Positions 46,379-54,694 of a stretch of 64,000 nt of DNA are shown piece by piece. The DNA comes from Halostella litorea (GTDB lineage Archaea; Halobacteriota; Halobacteria; Halobacteriales; Natronoarchaeaceae), in assembly GCF_004785955.1 (NCBI RefSeq), contig NZ_ML214300.1:671223-735222 (forward strand). Direction: 5' to 3'. The notes below the pieces were generated by a model. That model was not told the origin of the DNA. It searched no databases and saw only the letters and a list, made by a program, of their open reading frames with translations. The number at the start of each line of letters is the position of its first letter. The stretch's first letter is position 1. The translations under genes were made by a program, and so were the position numbers.

Positions 46379-46387
46379 TTTTTTATG
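46379..46387 (+). promoter_or_regulatory. TATA box serving the flavoprotein remnant and the following reductase
   Basis: TTTTTTATG is centred about 29 nt before the ATG of the remnant at 46413. No comparable box is seen just before the intact gene at 46561, so its mRNA probably starts here. Confidence 0.55.
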
Positions 46388-46412
46388 AGATGGCCATTAA
46401 CTCAGCACAACT

Positions 46413-46568
46413 ATGGCAGCGACCTACGACATCGTCGTCGACGGCGGCGGGACCGCCGACCGTTTCGCCCCGACGACGGCGGCCGACGAGGGGGTAGACG
46501 TCGCCCCGCTGGAGCGACCACCAGGGGCGGCCGGAACGCCGCAGTTCCACGGTCCCCGACATGTCTGA
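46413..46568 (+). pseudogene. Truncated, decayed N-terminus of a FAD-dependent oxidoreductase
   Basis: 51 codons: MAATYDIVVDGGGTADRFAP continues TTAADEGVDVAPLERPP. This is clearly the Rossmann start of a geranylgeranyl reductase-type flavoprotein (usually VVGGGTAG...AA..AADEG..V.LLER), but the last glycine of GxGxxG is Asp and the frame ends at TGA 46568. It overlaps the first codons of the intact flavoprotein gene in another frame. It is most likely a leftover from a duplication. A new role as leader ORF is possible. Confidence 0.75.
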
Positions 46569-47799
46569 GCGCTACGACGTCGTCGTCGCCGGCGCCGGCC
46601 CGGCAGGGGCACAGTGTGCCAGGGACCTCGCCCAGCGGGACTACGACGTGCTGGTACTGGAGGCCGAACCCGAGGACGGGTTCCCGCGCCAGTCCAACAA
46701 GTCCACGGCGGGGACGTTCGCGTCGATGACCGGCGCGTTCGGGATTCCGGACGACGTGGTGATGAACTACACCGACAACGTCGTCCTCGAGTCCCCGAAC
46801 GACCACTTCGTGCAGACCCAGCCCGGTGCAGTCCTGGAGTTCGCGGACTTCAAGCAGTGGCTGGTCGCGGCGGGCCGCGAGCACGGCGCGGAGTACCGGT
46901 TCGACGCGCGGGTGAACAACCCCATCACGGAGGACGGGAACGTCGTGGGCGTCAAGTACGCCGGCGACGAGGAGGTGTACGCCGACATCGTGATCGACGC
47001 CACCGGCCCCGCGGCACCGCTCGCGAAGAAACTGGGCGTCACCGGCCTCGAACGCCAGCACCAGGCGGTCGGCATCGAGTGGGAGATGGAGGGCGTCGAC
47101 GTCGACCACCGGCACTACGCGGACCTCTCGGACGCGATGATGCTGCGCCTGGACCACGAACTCGCGCCCGGCGGCTACTCGTGGATCTTCCACACGGGCG
47201 GGGACACCGCGAAGGTCGGCCTCTGTTACATCCAGAACGAGCGGTACCAGCGGTACGGGGACACCTCCCGGAGCATCGACGACCACCTCGAACACTGGCT
47301 CGACTCCGACCCGCGGTTCGCGGACGCCCAGCGCATCGCGGACAAACAGCAGCACCGCGGCTCCGCGCACATCCAGATGCCCGCGAGCCTCAGCACGGAC
47401 AACTTCATGGCCATCGGCGACACGGTACCGACCCTCGACCCGCTGTGGGGGGAGGGCATCCACAAGTGCATGGAGTCGGCCCGCGCGGCCGCCATCACCG
47501 CCGACCGGTGCCTGATGGGCGGCGAGACGGACACCTCCGCGGACGCGATGTCGGTGTACGACGACCTCTGGCACGGCCGCGTCGCGCCGGACATGCGCCG
47601 CCGGCTGACGATGACCCAGCTGCTCTACCTCGCGCCGAACGAGCGCTACGACCGCCTGATGGCCGACCTGAACGCGATGGACGTCGAGACGCTCAGCGAG
47701 GCCAACGAGGGCGGCGTCCGCGCCATCTCGAAGCTCATCCACCTCTCGGACCTGCCGCTGCTCGCGCGGTTCGGGAAACAGCGCCTCGCCGAGCGGTAG
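46561..47799 (+). CDS. Geranylgeranyl reductase family FAD-dependent oxidoreductase
   Basis: 412 aa. FAD-binding GxGxxG in DVVVAGAGPAGAQCARDL, the Glu of VLVLEAEPEDGF, and the family block MAIGDTVPTLDPLWGEGIHK (FAD C-terminal site). Members saturate isoprenoid chains of archaeal lipids or quinones; this one differs enough that the substrate is open. It overlaps the end of the decayed remnant by 8 bases and seems to depend on the promoter at 46379. Confidence 0.87.
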   Translation: MSERYDVVVAGAGPAGAQCARDLAQRDYDVLVLEAEPEDGFPRQSNKSTAGTFASMTGAFGIPDDVVMNYTDNVVLESPNDHFVQTQPGAVLEFADFKQWLVAAGREHGAEYRFDARVNNPITEDGNVVGVKYAGDEEVYADIVIDATGPAAPLAKKLGVTGLERQHQAVGIEWEMEGVDVDHRHYADLSDAMMLRLDHELAPGGYSWIFHTGGDTAKVGLCYIQNERYQRYGDTSRSIDDHLEHWLDSDPRFADAQRIADKQQHRGSAHIQMPASLSTDNFMAIGDTVPTLDPLWGEGIHKCMESARAAAITADRCLMGGETDTSADAMSVYDDLWHGRVAPDMRRRLTMTQLLYLAPNERYDRLMADLNAMDVETLSEANEGGVRAISKLIHLSDLPLLARFGKQRLAER

Positions 47800-47865
47800 C
47801 GGGCCGGCCGCCCGCTCGCCGGTTTCACAACCCCTTTTGGCGTCACGGCCCAAGCGATAGACGAG

Positions 47866-48696
47866 ATGACTCAGCAGCAGCTATCACCCGAGAGCGTACC
47901 CCGAGCCGACGGCATGCCGATGCTCGGCCTCGGAACGTGGCAGAACACGGACGCCGACCAGTGTGCCGACAGCGTCCGGACGGCGCTGGAGGCGGGGTAC
48001 CGACACGTCGACACCGCACAGGCCTACGACAACGAGGTGTCTGTCGGCAAGGGCCTGGCCGCGGCCGACGTCGACCGCGACGACGTGTTCCTCGCGACGA
48101 AGATCTGGACGAGCAACCTCGCGTACGACGACGTGCTCCACACCGCACGCGAGAGCCTGAACCGGCTCGGCGTCGAGTCGGTGGACCTGCTGTACGTCCA
48201 CTGGCCGGCCGAGGAGTACGACGCCGAGGACACGCTGGCCGCGTTCGCGGAGCTGTACGACGACGGCCTGATCGACAACGTCGGCGTGAGCAACTTCACG
48301 CCCGACCAACTCCGGGAGGCCGTCGACGTCTGCGACGCGCCGGTGTTTGCCAACCAGGTCGAGATGCACCCGCTGCTCCCGCAGGACGAACTGCGCGAGG
48401 CCGCGGACGACCTGGGCGTGAACCTGGTCGCGTACTCGCCGCTCGCCCGCGGCGAGGTGTTCGACGTCCCGGAGATCGAGGAGGTCGCGGAGAAACACGA
48501 CGCCAGCCCCGCGCAGGTGAGCCTCGCGTGGCTCCGCGAGAAAGGCGTCACGGCGATCCCGAAGGCGACGAGCGAGGCACACATCCGCGACAACTGGGGG
48601 AGCCTCGCGCTGGACCTGGACGCCGAGGACGTCGAGACCATCGACGGGATCGACGAGCGGCAGCGGCAGGTCGACCCGGGCTTCGCGCCCTGGTAG
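47866..48696 (+). CDS. Aldo/keto reductase (second paralogue)
   Basis: 276 aa. AGYRHVDTAQAYDNEVSVGK (catalytic Asp/Tyr), VFLATKIWTSNLAYDDVL (Lys), LLYVHWPAEEYDAED (His), NVGVSNFTPDQLREA, and the cofactor motif TAIPKATSEAHIRDNW. Similar in layout to the paralogue at 22061-22858 but with a ~16-residue N-terminal extension. Here the cofactor loop has Lys-Ala where the other has Lys-Ser. Substrate unknown. Confidence 0.93.
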   Translation: MTQQQLSPESVPRADGMPMLGLGTWQNTDADQCADSVRTALEAGYRHVDTAQAYDNEVSVGKGLAAADVDRDDVFLATKIWTSNLAYDDVLHTARESLNRLGVESVDLLYVHWPAEEYDAEDTLAAFAELYDDGLIDNVGVSNFTPDQLREAVDVCDAPVFANQVEMHPLLPQDELREAADDLGVNLVAYSPLARGEVFDVPEIEEVAEKHDASPAQVSLAWLREKGVTAIPKATSEAHIRDNWGSLALDLDAEDVETIDGIDERQRQVDPGFAPW

Positions 48697-48772
48697 CGGA
48701 CGCCGACCGCGGGACGCCGCGTCGGTCCCGCAGGCCGGAAAATTGAAATCCGGCGATCCTGTCTACGTGGAT

Positions 48773-49510
48773 ATGGCTACCGGGTCAGGAAGCGGGGGGG
48801 TCTTTCGCGCGGTAACGGTGGACCTGCGGCGGCTACACGAGGCCTGGATGGAGATCGTGTTCCCGCGGCAACGCGAGTCCGCCCACTCGGTGCTCGGCAA
48901 GTGGACGCCGAACACGACGACCGGCTGGATCGGCTACCGGATCTGGGGGGTTCTGGGGATGCTCGCCGTCGCCTTGCTGTACCCGCTCGCGCTCGTCGGC
49001 TTCATGGCGCGGTTCTACGCCCGGAAGGCCGACGGCACCGCGACGCGGATCGGTATCCTCGGCGTCGTGGCGATATCGGTCGTGGTGTGGGGCGCGCTGA
49101 CCGTGTTCGCGCGACTGCGCTTCTCGTTTACCGGGTTCGTCGCCGTCGCTGCCGCGGGCGGCGTCGCGACCGTCTCCGCCGTGCTCGCCGTCGTGTTCTC
49201 CCGGATCGGCGGCCGGAAGACGACGGTGTTTCTGGGCTACCCGTTCGGGATGACGGCCATCTTCCTGCCGCCGGTCGTCGCGGCGCTGTACTCGCCGGTG
49301 CTGGCCGAGAGGATCTTCCCGCAGAGCGAGTCGCTGGCGATCTGGCTCCTCGACAACGTGCTGTACGTCGGCGACATCAACGAGTACCTGCGCTCGCGGT
49401 ACTCGCTGTCCGGACTGGGCTACGTCGGGATGTGGTTCGGCATCGCCGTCCCGCTGGGCTGGCTGGTCGGCGGCGTCGTGACGCTCGCGGACCTGATCCG
49501 CCCGAAGTGA
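48773..49510 (+). CDS. Polytopic membrane protein
   Basis: 245 aa from ATG 48773. Six or so membrane helices (for example VLGMLAVALLYPLALVGFMA and GILGVVAISVVVWGALTVFA). Residues 1-55 are cytoplasmic with a Trp/Arg-rich segment before the first helix. No transporter signature seen. It stands alone between the aldo/keto reductase and the ABC transporter. Confidence 0.75.
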   Translation: MATGSGSGGVFRAVTVDLRRLHEAWMEIVFPRQRESAHSVLGKWTPNTTTGWIGYRIWGVLGMLAVALLYPLALVGFMARFYARKADGTATRIGILGVVAISVVVWGALTVFARLRFSFTGFVAVAAAGGVATVSAVLAVVFSRIGGRKTTVFLGYPFGMTAIFLPPVVAALYSPVLAERIFPQSESLAIWLLDNVLYVGDINEYLRSRYSLSGLGYVGMWFGIAVPLGWLVGGVVTLADLIRPK

Positions 49511-49568
49511 CCGACAGCGCCCGATGAGTGTTTTCGAACCGCCTAGCTGCGGCCGTAGCCCTATCAGT

Positions 49569-49578
49569 ACTATTTAAA
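49569..49578 (+). promoter_or_regulatory. TATA box of the ABC transporter operon
   Basis: CTATTTAAAC, giving transcription from about 49600 and a leader of about 40 nt. The leader contains an imperfect inverted repeat with outer arms CCACA (49598-49602) and TGTGG (49627-49631), then a GAGG just before the ATG. Confidence 0.55.
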
Positions 49579-49638
49579 CCTTGTGTCTACTTTACTCCAC
49601 AAAGTATTAGTCGGGAGAGAGTAATCTGTGGAACGAGG

Positions 49639-50529
49639 ATGCCGAGCGAACCCACGACCTCCACGATACCGCAGTCGTCGCCCGCGCCGTCCCCGACCGC
49701 CGACGCCGGCGGATGGCTCCGGCAGGCGCGTGCGTTCACCGAGCGCTACCTCCGGGTGCTCGTCCGGAACCGGATCGTCCTGTTCTGGGCGGTCGGCTTC
49801 CCGGTCGCGTTCTACCTGCTGACCGTCGAACTGTTCCTCGACATGGGCGGGGCCCCGGCGGACGTGGTCGCCGCGACGAAGGCCGTCACGGCGGTCAGCT
49901 ACGGCGTCTTCGGTGCGGTGGTCGTCTGCCTCTCGGCGTTCGCGACCCACCTCGTCGAGGACATGGACGCGGGGCGGTACGGGCAGTTCCGGTCGCTCCC
50001 GCTGTCGCCGAGCGCGGACCTCTGTGGCCGCCTGCTCGCCGGATACCTGCTGGCGCTGCTCTCGCTGGGGTCGGTGCTGGCCGTCGGCGTCGTCACCGGG
50101 GCGGCGTTCACGCTCCGGTCGGCGCTGTCGGTCCCGCTCGTCCTCGCCGTGTTCGCGGGCTTCGCCGTCACGTGGATGACGCTCGCCGTGGCGGTGGCCG
50201 TCGTCGTCACCGACGAGAACTACGCGAACATCGTCGCCGTCAGCGTCGCGGTGGTGTCGTACTTCGTCACCGGCTACAACGGGACGCAGGTCGCGATGTT
50301 CGCGGGCGACCCGGCCCTGCTGAACGCCCTGCCGAACACGCTCGCGGCGCGGGTGATCTGCTATCACCTGGTCGACGTCGCCGACTGGAGCCAGGCGGGC
50401 CTCGCGCCGCCGGCGATGCCGAGCGGCCCCGGCGCGCTCGCCGTCCTCGCCGGCTACGGGGCCGTCGCCCTCCTCGCCGGCGTCGCCATCGTCCGCGCCG
50501 TCGTCTACGACCGGGGGGTGGTCGCGTGA
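49639..50529 (+). CDS. ABC-2 type transporter permease
   Basis: 296 aa from ATG 49639. A cytoplasmic N-terminus, a first helix (VLFWAVGFPVAFYLLTVELF) after the conserved FTERYLRVLVRNR, then four or five more helices, ending with LAGYGAVALLAGVAIVRAVV. This is the ABC-2/DrrB-type layout of a drug, lipid or polysaccharide exporter. The ATPase gene begins inside its stop as GTGA. Promoter box CTATTTAAAC at 49569-49578; a frame reading further upstream crosses that box and is unlikely. Confidence 0.88.
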   Translation: MPSEPTTSTIPQSSPAPSPTADAGGWLRQARAFTERYLRVLVRNRIVLFWAVGFPVAFYLLTVELFLDMGGAPADVVAATKAVTAVSYGVFGAVVVCLSAFATHLVEDMDAGRYGQFRSLPLSPSADLCGRLLAGYLLALLSLGSVLAVGVVTGAAFTLRSALSVPLVLAVFAGFAVTWMTLAVAVAVVVTDENYANIVAVSVAVVSYFVTGYNGTQVAMFAGDPALLNALPNTLAARVICYHLVDVADWSQAGLAPPAMPSGPGALAVLAGYGAVALLAGVAIVRAVVYDRGVVA

Positions 50530-51431
50530 GCGCCCCCGACGCGGACGCCGCCCCGGCGCTTTGCGCCCGCGGCGTCAGGAAGTCCTTCGGCGACGACGGC
50601 GTCCTCGACGGCGTCGACCTGACGGTCCGCGACGACGAGACGCTCGCCCTCCTCGGCCCGAACGGCGTCGGGAAGACGGTGTTGCTGTCCTGCCTCGCGG
50701 GCGCGACCACCCCGACCGCGGGCGAAGTCGAGGTGTTCGGCCGGCCGCGGGGCGACTGCCCCGGCGAACACACGAGCTACCTCCGGCAGGAGGCCCTGAC
50801 CGTCCCGTCGCTGACCGGCCGCGAGAACGTCCGGTTCTACGGCCGCGTCCACCCCGCGTTCACCGACCGCTGGGAGCGCTACGTCGACGACCTCGGCGTC
50901 GCCGACGCCCTCGATGACCGCGTCTCGACGTACTCCGGCGGGATGCGCCGCAAGCTCGAACTCGCCATCGCGCTTTCCGTCGACGCGCCGGTGTACCTGC
51001 TCGACGAGCCGACCGCGGGGGTCGACGTGTCGATGGTCGAGTGCGTCCACGACTTCGTCCGGGAGCGCCGCGAGGCCGGCGCGACGGTCGTCCTCAGCAG
51101 CCACCGCCCGGCCGACGTCGACCTCGCCGACCGCGTGGCGTTCGTCCGCGAGGGCCACGTCGGCGCGGTCGACGACCCCGACGCGCTGCTGGACGCGGTC
51201 CCGCCGGTGGTCCGGGTCCGGGGGACCGCCGCCGCGGGCGCGCTCGCCGAGTTCGCAGTCGACGACGAGGTGTTCGAGGAGGGCGGCGACGTCCGCGGGT
51301 TCCTCCGGCCGGACGCGTCGGTCGAGGCCGTCGAGCGGGCGTTCGACGCCGACGCCGTGACCGTCGCCGACCCGACGTTCACCGACCTGTTCAACTACCA
51401 CGTCCACCTGCCGACGACCGCTCCCCGCTGA
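50526..51431 (+). CDS. ABC transporter ATP-binding protein
   Basis: 301 aa from GTG 50526. Walker A LLGPNGVGKTVLLSCLAGAT, signature YSGGMRRKLELAIAL, Walker B VYLLDEPTAGVDVSM, and the switch His in VVLSSHRPAD. The C-terminal ~90 residues form the extra domain found in DrrA/CcmA-type exporters. It pairs with the overlapping permease gene. Cargo unknown. Confidence 0.94.
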   Translation: MSAPDADAAPALCARGVRKSFGDDGVLDGVDLTVRDDETLALLGPNGVGKTVLLSCLAGATTPTAGEVEVFGRPRGDCPGEHTSYLRQEALTVPSLTGRENVRFYGRVHPAFTDRWERYVDDLGVADALDDRVSTYSGGMRRKLELAIALSVDAPVYLLDEPTAGVDVSMVECVHDFVRERREAGATVVLSSHRPADVDLADRVAFVREGHVGAVDDPDALLDAVPPVVRVRGTAAAGALAEFAVDDEVFEEGGDVRGFLRPDASVEAVERAFDADAVTVADPTFTDLFNYHVHLPTTAPR

Positions 51432-51616
51432 CCTTCCCCCTCCCGCGGCCGGTCCCGCCGGCCGCGCTCCGCCGAACGCAACCGACTTACCACGCCCCTG
51501 CGAAACGCCGGCAATCGCGGCCCGGCCGCGATCCGTCGCGGATCGCCCGCGCCCCACGGCGCACTGCCTATCCGCACCCGGCACCGACCACGACGGACCC
51601 GTCACCCACACCACGA

Positions 51617-52243
51617 ATGTCACGCGAAAACGTCGACCCGGCGGAACTGCGCGAGGACATCGAGACCATCAAGGACGCGATGGGCCTCGAGGAGCGCTAC
51701 GAGGGCGCGGCCGTGCTCTGGCTCGCCTTCGGCGGCCTCGTGGCCGTCGCCGCCGGCCTCAGCCAGTACGTGTTCCTCGCTGAACTGTCGGACTGGTACC
51801 ACCCCGTCATCTGGATCGGCCTCCTCGGCGGCGGCGGGGCCGTCGCCAACCGGCTCGTCGCCGGCGACGATGCGGGCGGCTGGGGCAGCGACGACGCGCC
51901 CGACCCGTACCTCCAGATCGCGGTCGTGTACGCCGTCTCCTTCCCGATAGTGAACATCCAGCAGTCGCTCGTCGACGCCCCGCGGGCCGTCGCGAGCGCG
52001 TCCACGCTCGCGACCATCGTCGTCCTGATCGGCGCGGCGTACCTCGTGGTCGGGAACACGCTGAAGGCGTACCGCATCCGCACGCGCGACCGCTACGCGT
52101 TCTACGGCGGCGGGGCGCTCATGGTCGCGCTCGGCACCGTCATGCCGTTCGTGGACGCCCTGCTGACGTGGCACTACGCCGCGTTTGGGCTGGCGTACCT
52201 CGCCTACGCGCTCGCAAGCTACGCCGTCCTCGCCCGCACCTGA
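51617..52243 (+). CDS. Membrane protein paired with a winged-helix regulator
   Basis: 208 aa. Cytoplasmic start SRENVDPAELREDIETIKDA, then about six hydrophobic helices. No family function recognised. Only 2 nt separate it from the following regulator, so both come from one mRNA. Such membrane protein/HTH_34-type pairs are frequent in haloarchaea, and the regulator may control this operon or the ABC transporter upstream (185 nt gap). Confidence 0.8.
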   Translation: MSRENVDPAELREDIETIKDAMGLEERYEGAAVLWLAFGGLVAVAAGLSQYVFLAELSDWYHPVIWIGLLGGGGAVANRLVAGDDAGGWGSDDAPDPYLQIAVVYAVSFPIVNIQQSLVDAPRAVASASTLATIVVLIGAAYLVVGNTLKAYRIRTRDRYAFYGGGALMVALGTVMPFVDALLTWHYAAFGLAYLAYALASYAVLART

Positions 52244-52245
52244 CG

Positions 52246-52527
52246 ATGGACTTCGACAAGCTCGTCCACCAGCAAACGCGACTGCAGATCTTCGCCTACC
52301 TCTACCGGCACGGGGAGGCGACGTTCCCCGAACTGCGGGAGGAACTGGGGCTCACCGAGGGGAACCTCTCCAGCCACCTCGGGACGATGGAGGAGGCCGA
52401 CGCCGTCTCCGTCGAGAAGCAGTTCGTCGACCGCCGCCCGCAGACGACGTACGCGCTCACCGACCTGGGTGCGGAGAAGTTCGAGGAACACGTCGCCGCC
52501 CTCGAATCCCTCATCGACGAGCTATAG
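52246..52527 (+). CDS. Winged-helix transcriptional regulator (HTH_34/MarR-like)
   Basis: 93 aa. Helix-turn-helix around FPELREELGLTEGNLSSHLG, then the wing with VEKQFVDRRPQTTYALTDLG and a C-terminal dimerisation helix. It resembles PF13601-type DNA-binding proteins. No ligand domain. Follows the membrane protein gene by 2 nt. Confidence 0.9.
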   Translation: MDFDKLVHQQTRLQIFAYLYRHGEATFPELREELGLTEGNLSSHLGTMEEADAVSVEKQFVDRRPQTTYALTDLGAEKFEEHVAALESLIDEL

Positions 52528-52616
52528 TGAACCGGCCGCGTGCGGGCCCGAATCGAGCGTCCGCCCAGCGACCGTCTCGGAAACGTTACGGATCGGGCGT
52601 CCTAACCCCCGGGCGT

Positions 52617-52808
52617 ATGGAACTCGACCTCACGAAGACAGCGGTCGCGTTCGTCGCACTGATCGCCGTCAGCGTCGGCGGCCTGATCGTCGCGCCGATG
52701 ATGCAGGACAGCACGGTTCTCATGATGGTGATGCCCTCGATGGTCGTCTTCGGACTGATCTGCCTCGCGATCGGCGTCGGCCACGGCCAGTACCGCGCGA
52801 CGCACTGA
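52617..52808 (+). CDS. Small two-helix membrane protein (63 aa)
   Basis: MELDLTKTAVAFVALIAVSV, with a second helix MVMPSMVVFGLICLAIGVGH and a short basic end. A conserved style of small membrane protein in haloarchaea (I recall it as DUF7333-like). Function unknown. Confidence 0.72.
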   Translation: MELDLTKTAVAFVALIAVSVGGLIVAPMMQDSTVLMMVMPSMVVFGLICLAIGVGHGQYRATH

Positions 52809-52901
52809 CCGCGGGAAACGCTTCTCGCGGCACGAACGCGAGGAACCGCGCACGGCCCACACAGCGAGGGCGTTCAAGGAGCCGGGCGACGGATCGGTAG
52901 T

Positions 52902-53285
52902 ATGGAACCGCGCACCGTGCTCCGCGTCGAGGGGCTGGCCGTCCTGGCCCTCGCGCTGGCCGGGTACGCCGCCTCGGACGGCCCGCTCTGGCTGCTGCTC
53001 GCGCTCGCGCTGGCACCGGACCTCTCGATGCTCGGCTACCTCGCCGGTCCCCGCTTCGGGAGCGCGAGTTACGATCTGGTCCACACCTACACGCTCTCGC
53101 TCGCACTCGGTGTAGCGGGCCTCTGGGTCGATGGCCACGCGGCCGTCCTCGTCGCGCTGGTCTGGACCGGCCACATCGGTGCCGACCGGTTCTTCGGCTA
53201 CGGCCGCAAGTTCGAGTCCGGGTTCGAAGACACTCACCTGTCGGCCCAGCCCGTTCCGGTTTCGGCGCTGACGGAGTCGGAGTAA
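52902..53285 (+). CDS. DUF4260 family membrane protein
   Basis: 127 aa. Four hydrophobic segments and the family features LAPDLSMLGYLAGPRFGSAS, then YDLVHTYTLSLALG and WTGHIGADRFFGYGRKF. This matches the DUF4260 layout of small membrane proteins seen in bacteria and archaea. No function known. Confidence 0.85.
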   Translation: MEPRTVLRVEGLAVLALALAGYAASDGPLWLLLALALAPDLSMLGYLAGPRFGSASYDLVHTYTLSLALGVAGLWVDGHAAVLVALVWTGHIGADRFFGYGRKFESGFEDTHLSAQPVPVSALTESE

Positions 53286-53313
53286 CGCGGCCGACGCGTC
53301 CGGCTTCCCGCGG

Positions 53314-54249
53314 TCAGTCCGCACCGAGGGCGTCCGCGAGGTCGCCGGCGACGTCCGCGATGGCGTCGTGGGTGCGGTCGACCCCGCGGAGCGTCATGAA
53401 GCCGTGCACCATGGCCTCGTAGTTCTCGTAGCGCGTGTCGACGCCGTCCCGGACGAGCTGTTCGGCGTACGCCTTCCCGCCGTCGCGGAGCGGGTCGAAG
53501 CCCGCGGTGACGACCGTCGCGGGGGCGACGCCGGAGACGTCGCCGGCGTTCGTCGGGTCGGCGTAGGGGTTGCGCTCGTGGATCTCGCTGCGGTAGTAAC
53601 ACTCCCGGAACCACTCCAGGTCGGCCTCGTCGAGGACGATGCCCGCGTGGTCCCTGACCGACGCCTGGTCCTCATCGACCCCGATCCCCGGATACAAAAG
53701 CGCCTGGTGGGCGATCTCCGGGCCGTCGCGCTCGGCGGCCATGAGCGCGGCGACGGCGGCGAGCGTCCCGCCGGCGGAGTCGCCCGCGACCGCGACCTGC
53801 CCGTCGCCGGCGACCGCGTCGGTGTTCGCCGCCGCCCACTCGACGGCGGCGTACGCGTCCTCGACCGCCGCGGGGAACGGGTGTTCCGGCGCGAGCCGGT
53901 AGTCGACCGAGAGGAGGGCACAGCCGCTCTCCCGGGTGAGGTGGCGACAGAGCCAGTCGTGCGTGGCGATGCTCCCGAGCACGTACCCGCCGCCGTGGAA
54001 GAAGACGACCGTGGGGAACGGGCCGTCCCCCTCCGGCACGTAGAGGCGGGCGTCCCTGTCGCCCGCGGGGCCGGGGACCGTTCCGTCGACGGTCGCCCCG
54101 ACGCTCGGCGGGTTTCGGTTCTGTACCCACATCGCCGCCCGCGAGAGGAGACGGAGCGCCTTCAGCCCCCGCCGGCTGTGCGGCAGCGGGAACCGGTCCT
54201 GACGTTCGACCGCCGCCTTCGCCTGCGGGTCGATCTCGTCGGCTTGCAT
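53314..54249 (-). CDS. Alpha/beta hydrolase (hormone-sensitive lipase-like esterase)
   Basis: 311 aa. Oxyanion motif VVFFHGGGYVLGSIATHDWL, nucleophile in VAVAGDSAGGTLAAVAALM (GDSAG), then the catalytic Asp region TAGFDPLRDGGKAYAEQL and the His in YEAMVHGFMTL. No signal peptide, so cytoplasmic. It hydrolyses esters of medium chain length as a family norm; the natural substrate is unknown. Confidence 0.94.
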   Translation of the reverse strand: MQADEIDPQAKAAVERQDRFPLPHSRRGLKALRLLSRAAMWVQNRNPPSVGATVDGTVPGPAGDRDARLYVPEGDGPFPTVVFFHGGGYVLGSIATHDWLCRHLTRESGCALLSVDYRLAPEHPFPAAVEDAYAAVEWAAANTDAVAGDGQVAVAGDSAGGTLAAVAALMAAERDGPEIAHQALLYPGIGVDEDQASVRDHAGIVLDEADLEWFRECYYRSEIHERNPYADPTNAGDVSGVAPATVVTAGFDPLRDGGKAYAEQLVRDGVDTRYENYEAMVHGFMTLRGVDRTHDAIADVAGDLADALGAD

Positions 54250-54694
54250 GGGGAAACCGTTCGCCGAGCCGACAGTAAAGCTTCAGGGTGACGGCCGATT
54301 CGTCGCCGACCGGTGCCCTCCCCGGCCGAACGAGGCGACCACAACCGATCCGGTTTCGACCGTTTCGGTCACCGATACGGTCACCACACCGATTACTGCG
54401 GTGCGTCACTGCTCACGCGGCCGGCGCGAGCGCGCGGCGCACCGACGCGCCGCGGGCGAGCGTTCGGGGGAGGGCAGGCTAACGAAACCGCGTCCCGTAA
54501 GAAAGCATCCGCGCGAGCGAAGCGAGCGCGGTTCGCCGCGACCGCCATCGGCGGTCGCGGTCCGAGGAAACCGTCGAGGGACGGCGACGCCGTCCCGAGG
54601 CGGTGACGAAGGATTTTGGTCGAGCTTTTCCCGAGCACTGCGAGCGTGTCCGCCCTCGGCGGACCGCTCGTCAAGGCGCAGCGGAAAAGGTCGT
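54250..54694. other. Gene-free region containing three stable inverted repeats
   Basis: 445 bases without a plausible gene; open frames here are GC-rich shadows. It lies between the promoter side of the hydrolase and the 3' end of the PAPS reductase-like gene, both on the minus strand. The right half carries three perfect hairpins: 54537-54559, 54578-54596 and 54641-54670. A GCGAGCGAAGCGAGCG direct repeat precedes them. Confidence 0.6.
54537..54670. repeat. Cluster of three palindromic hairpins
   Basis: CGCGACCGCC/GGCGGTCGCG with ATC loop (54537-54559); GGGACGGC/GCCGTCCC with GAC loop (54578-54596); CGAGCG-T-GTCCGCC/GGCGGAC-CGCTCG with CTC loop (54641-54670). All have three-base loops. They may end the PAPS reductase-like transcript or be members of a haloarchaeal intergenic repeat family. 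Confidence 0.6.
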
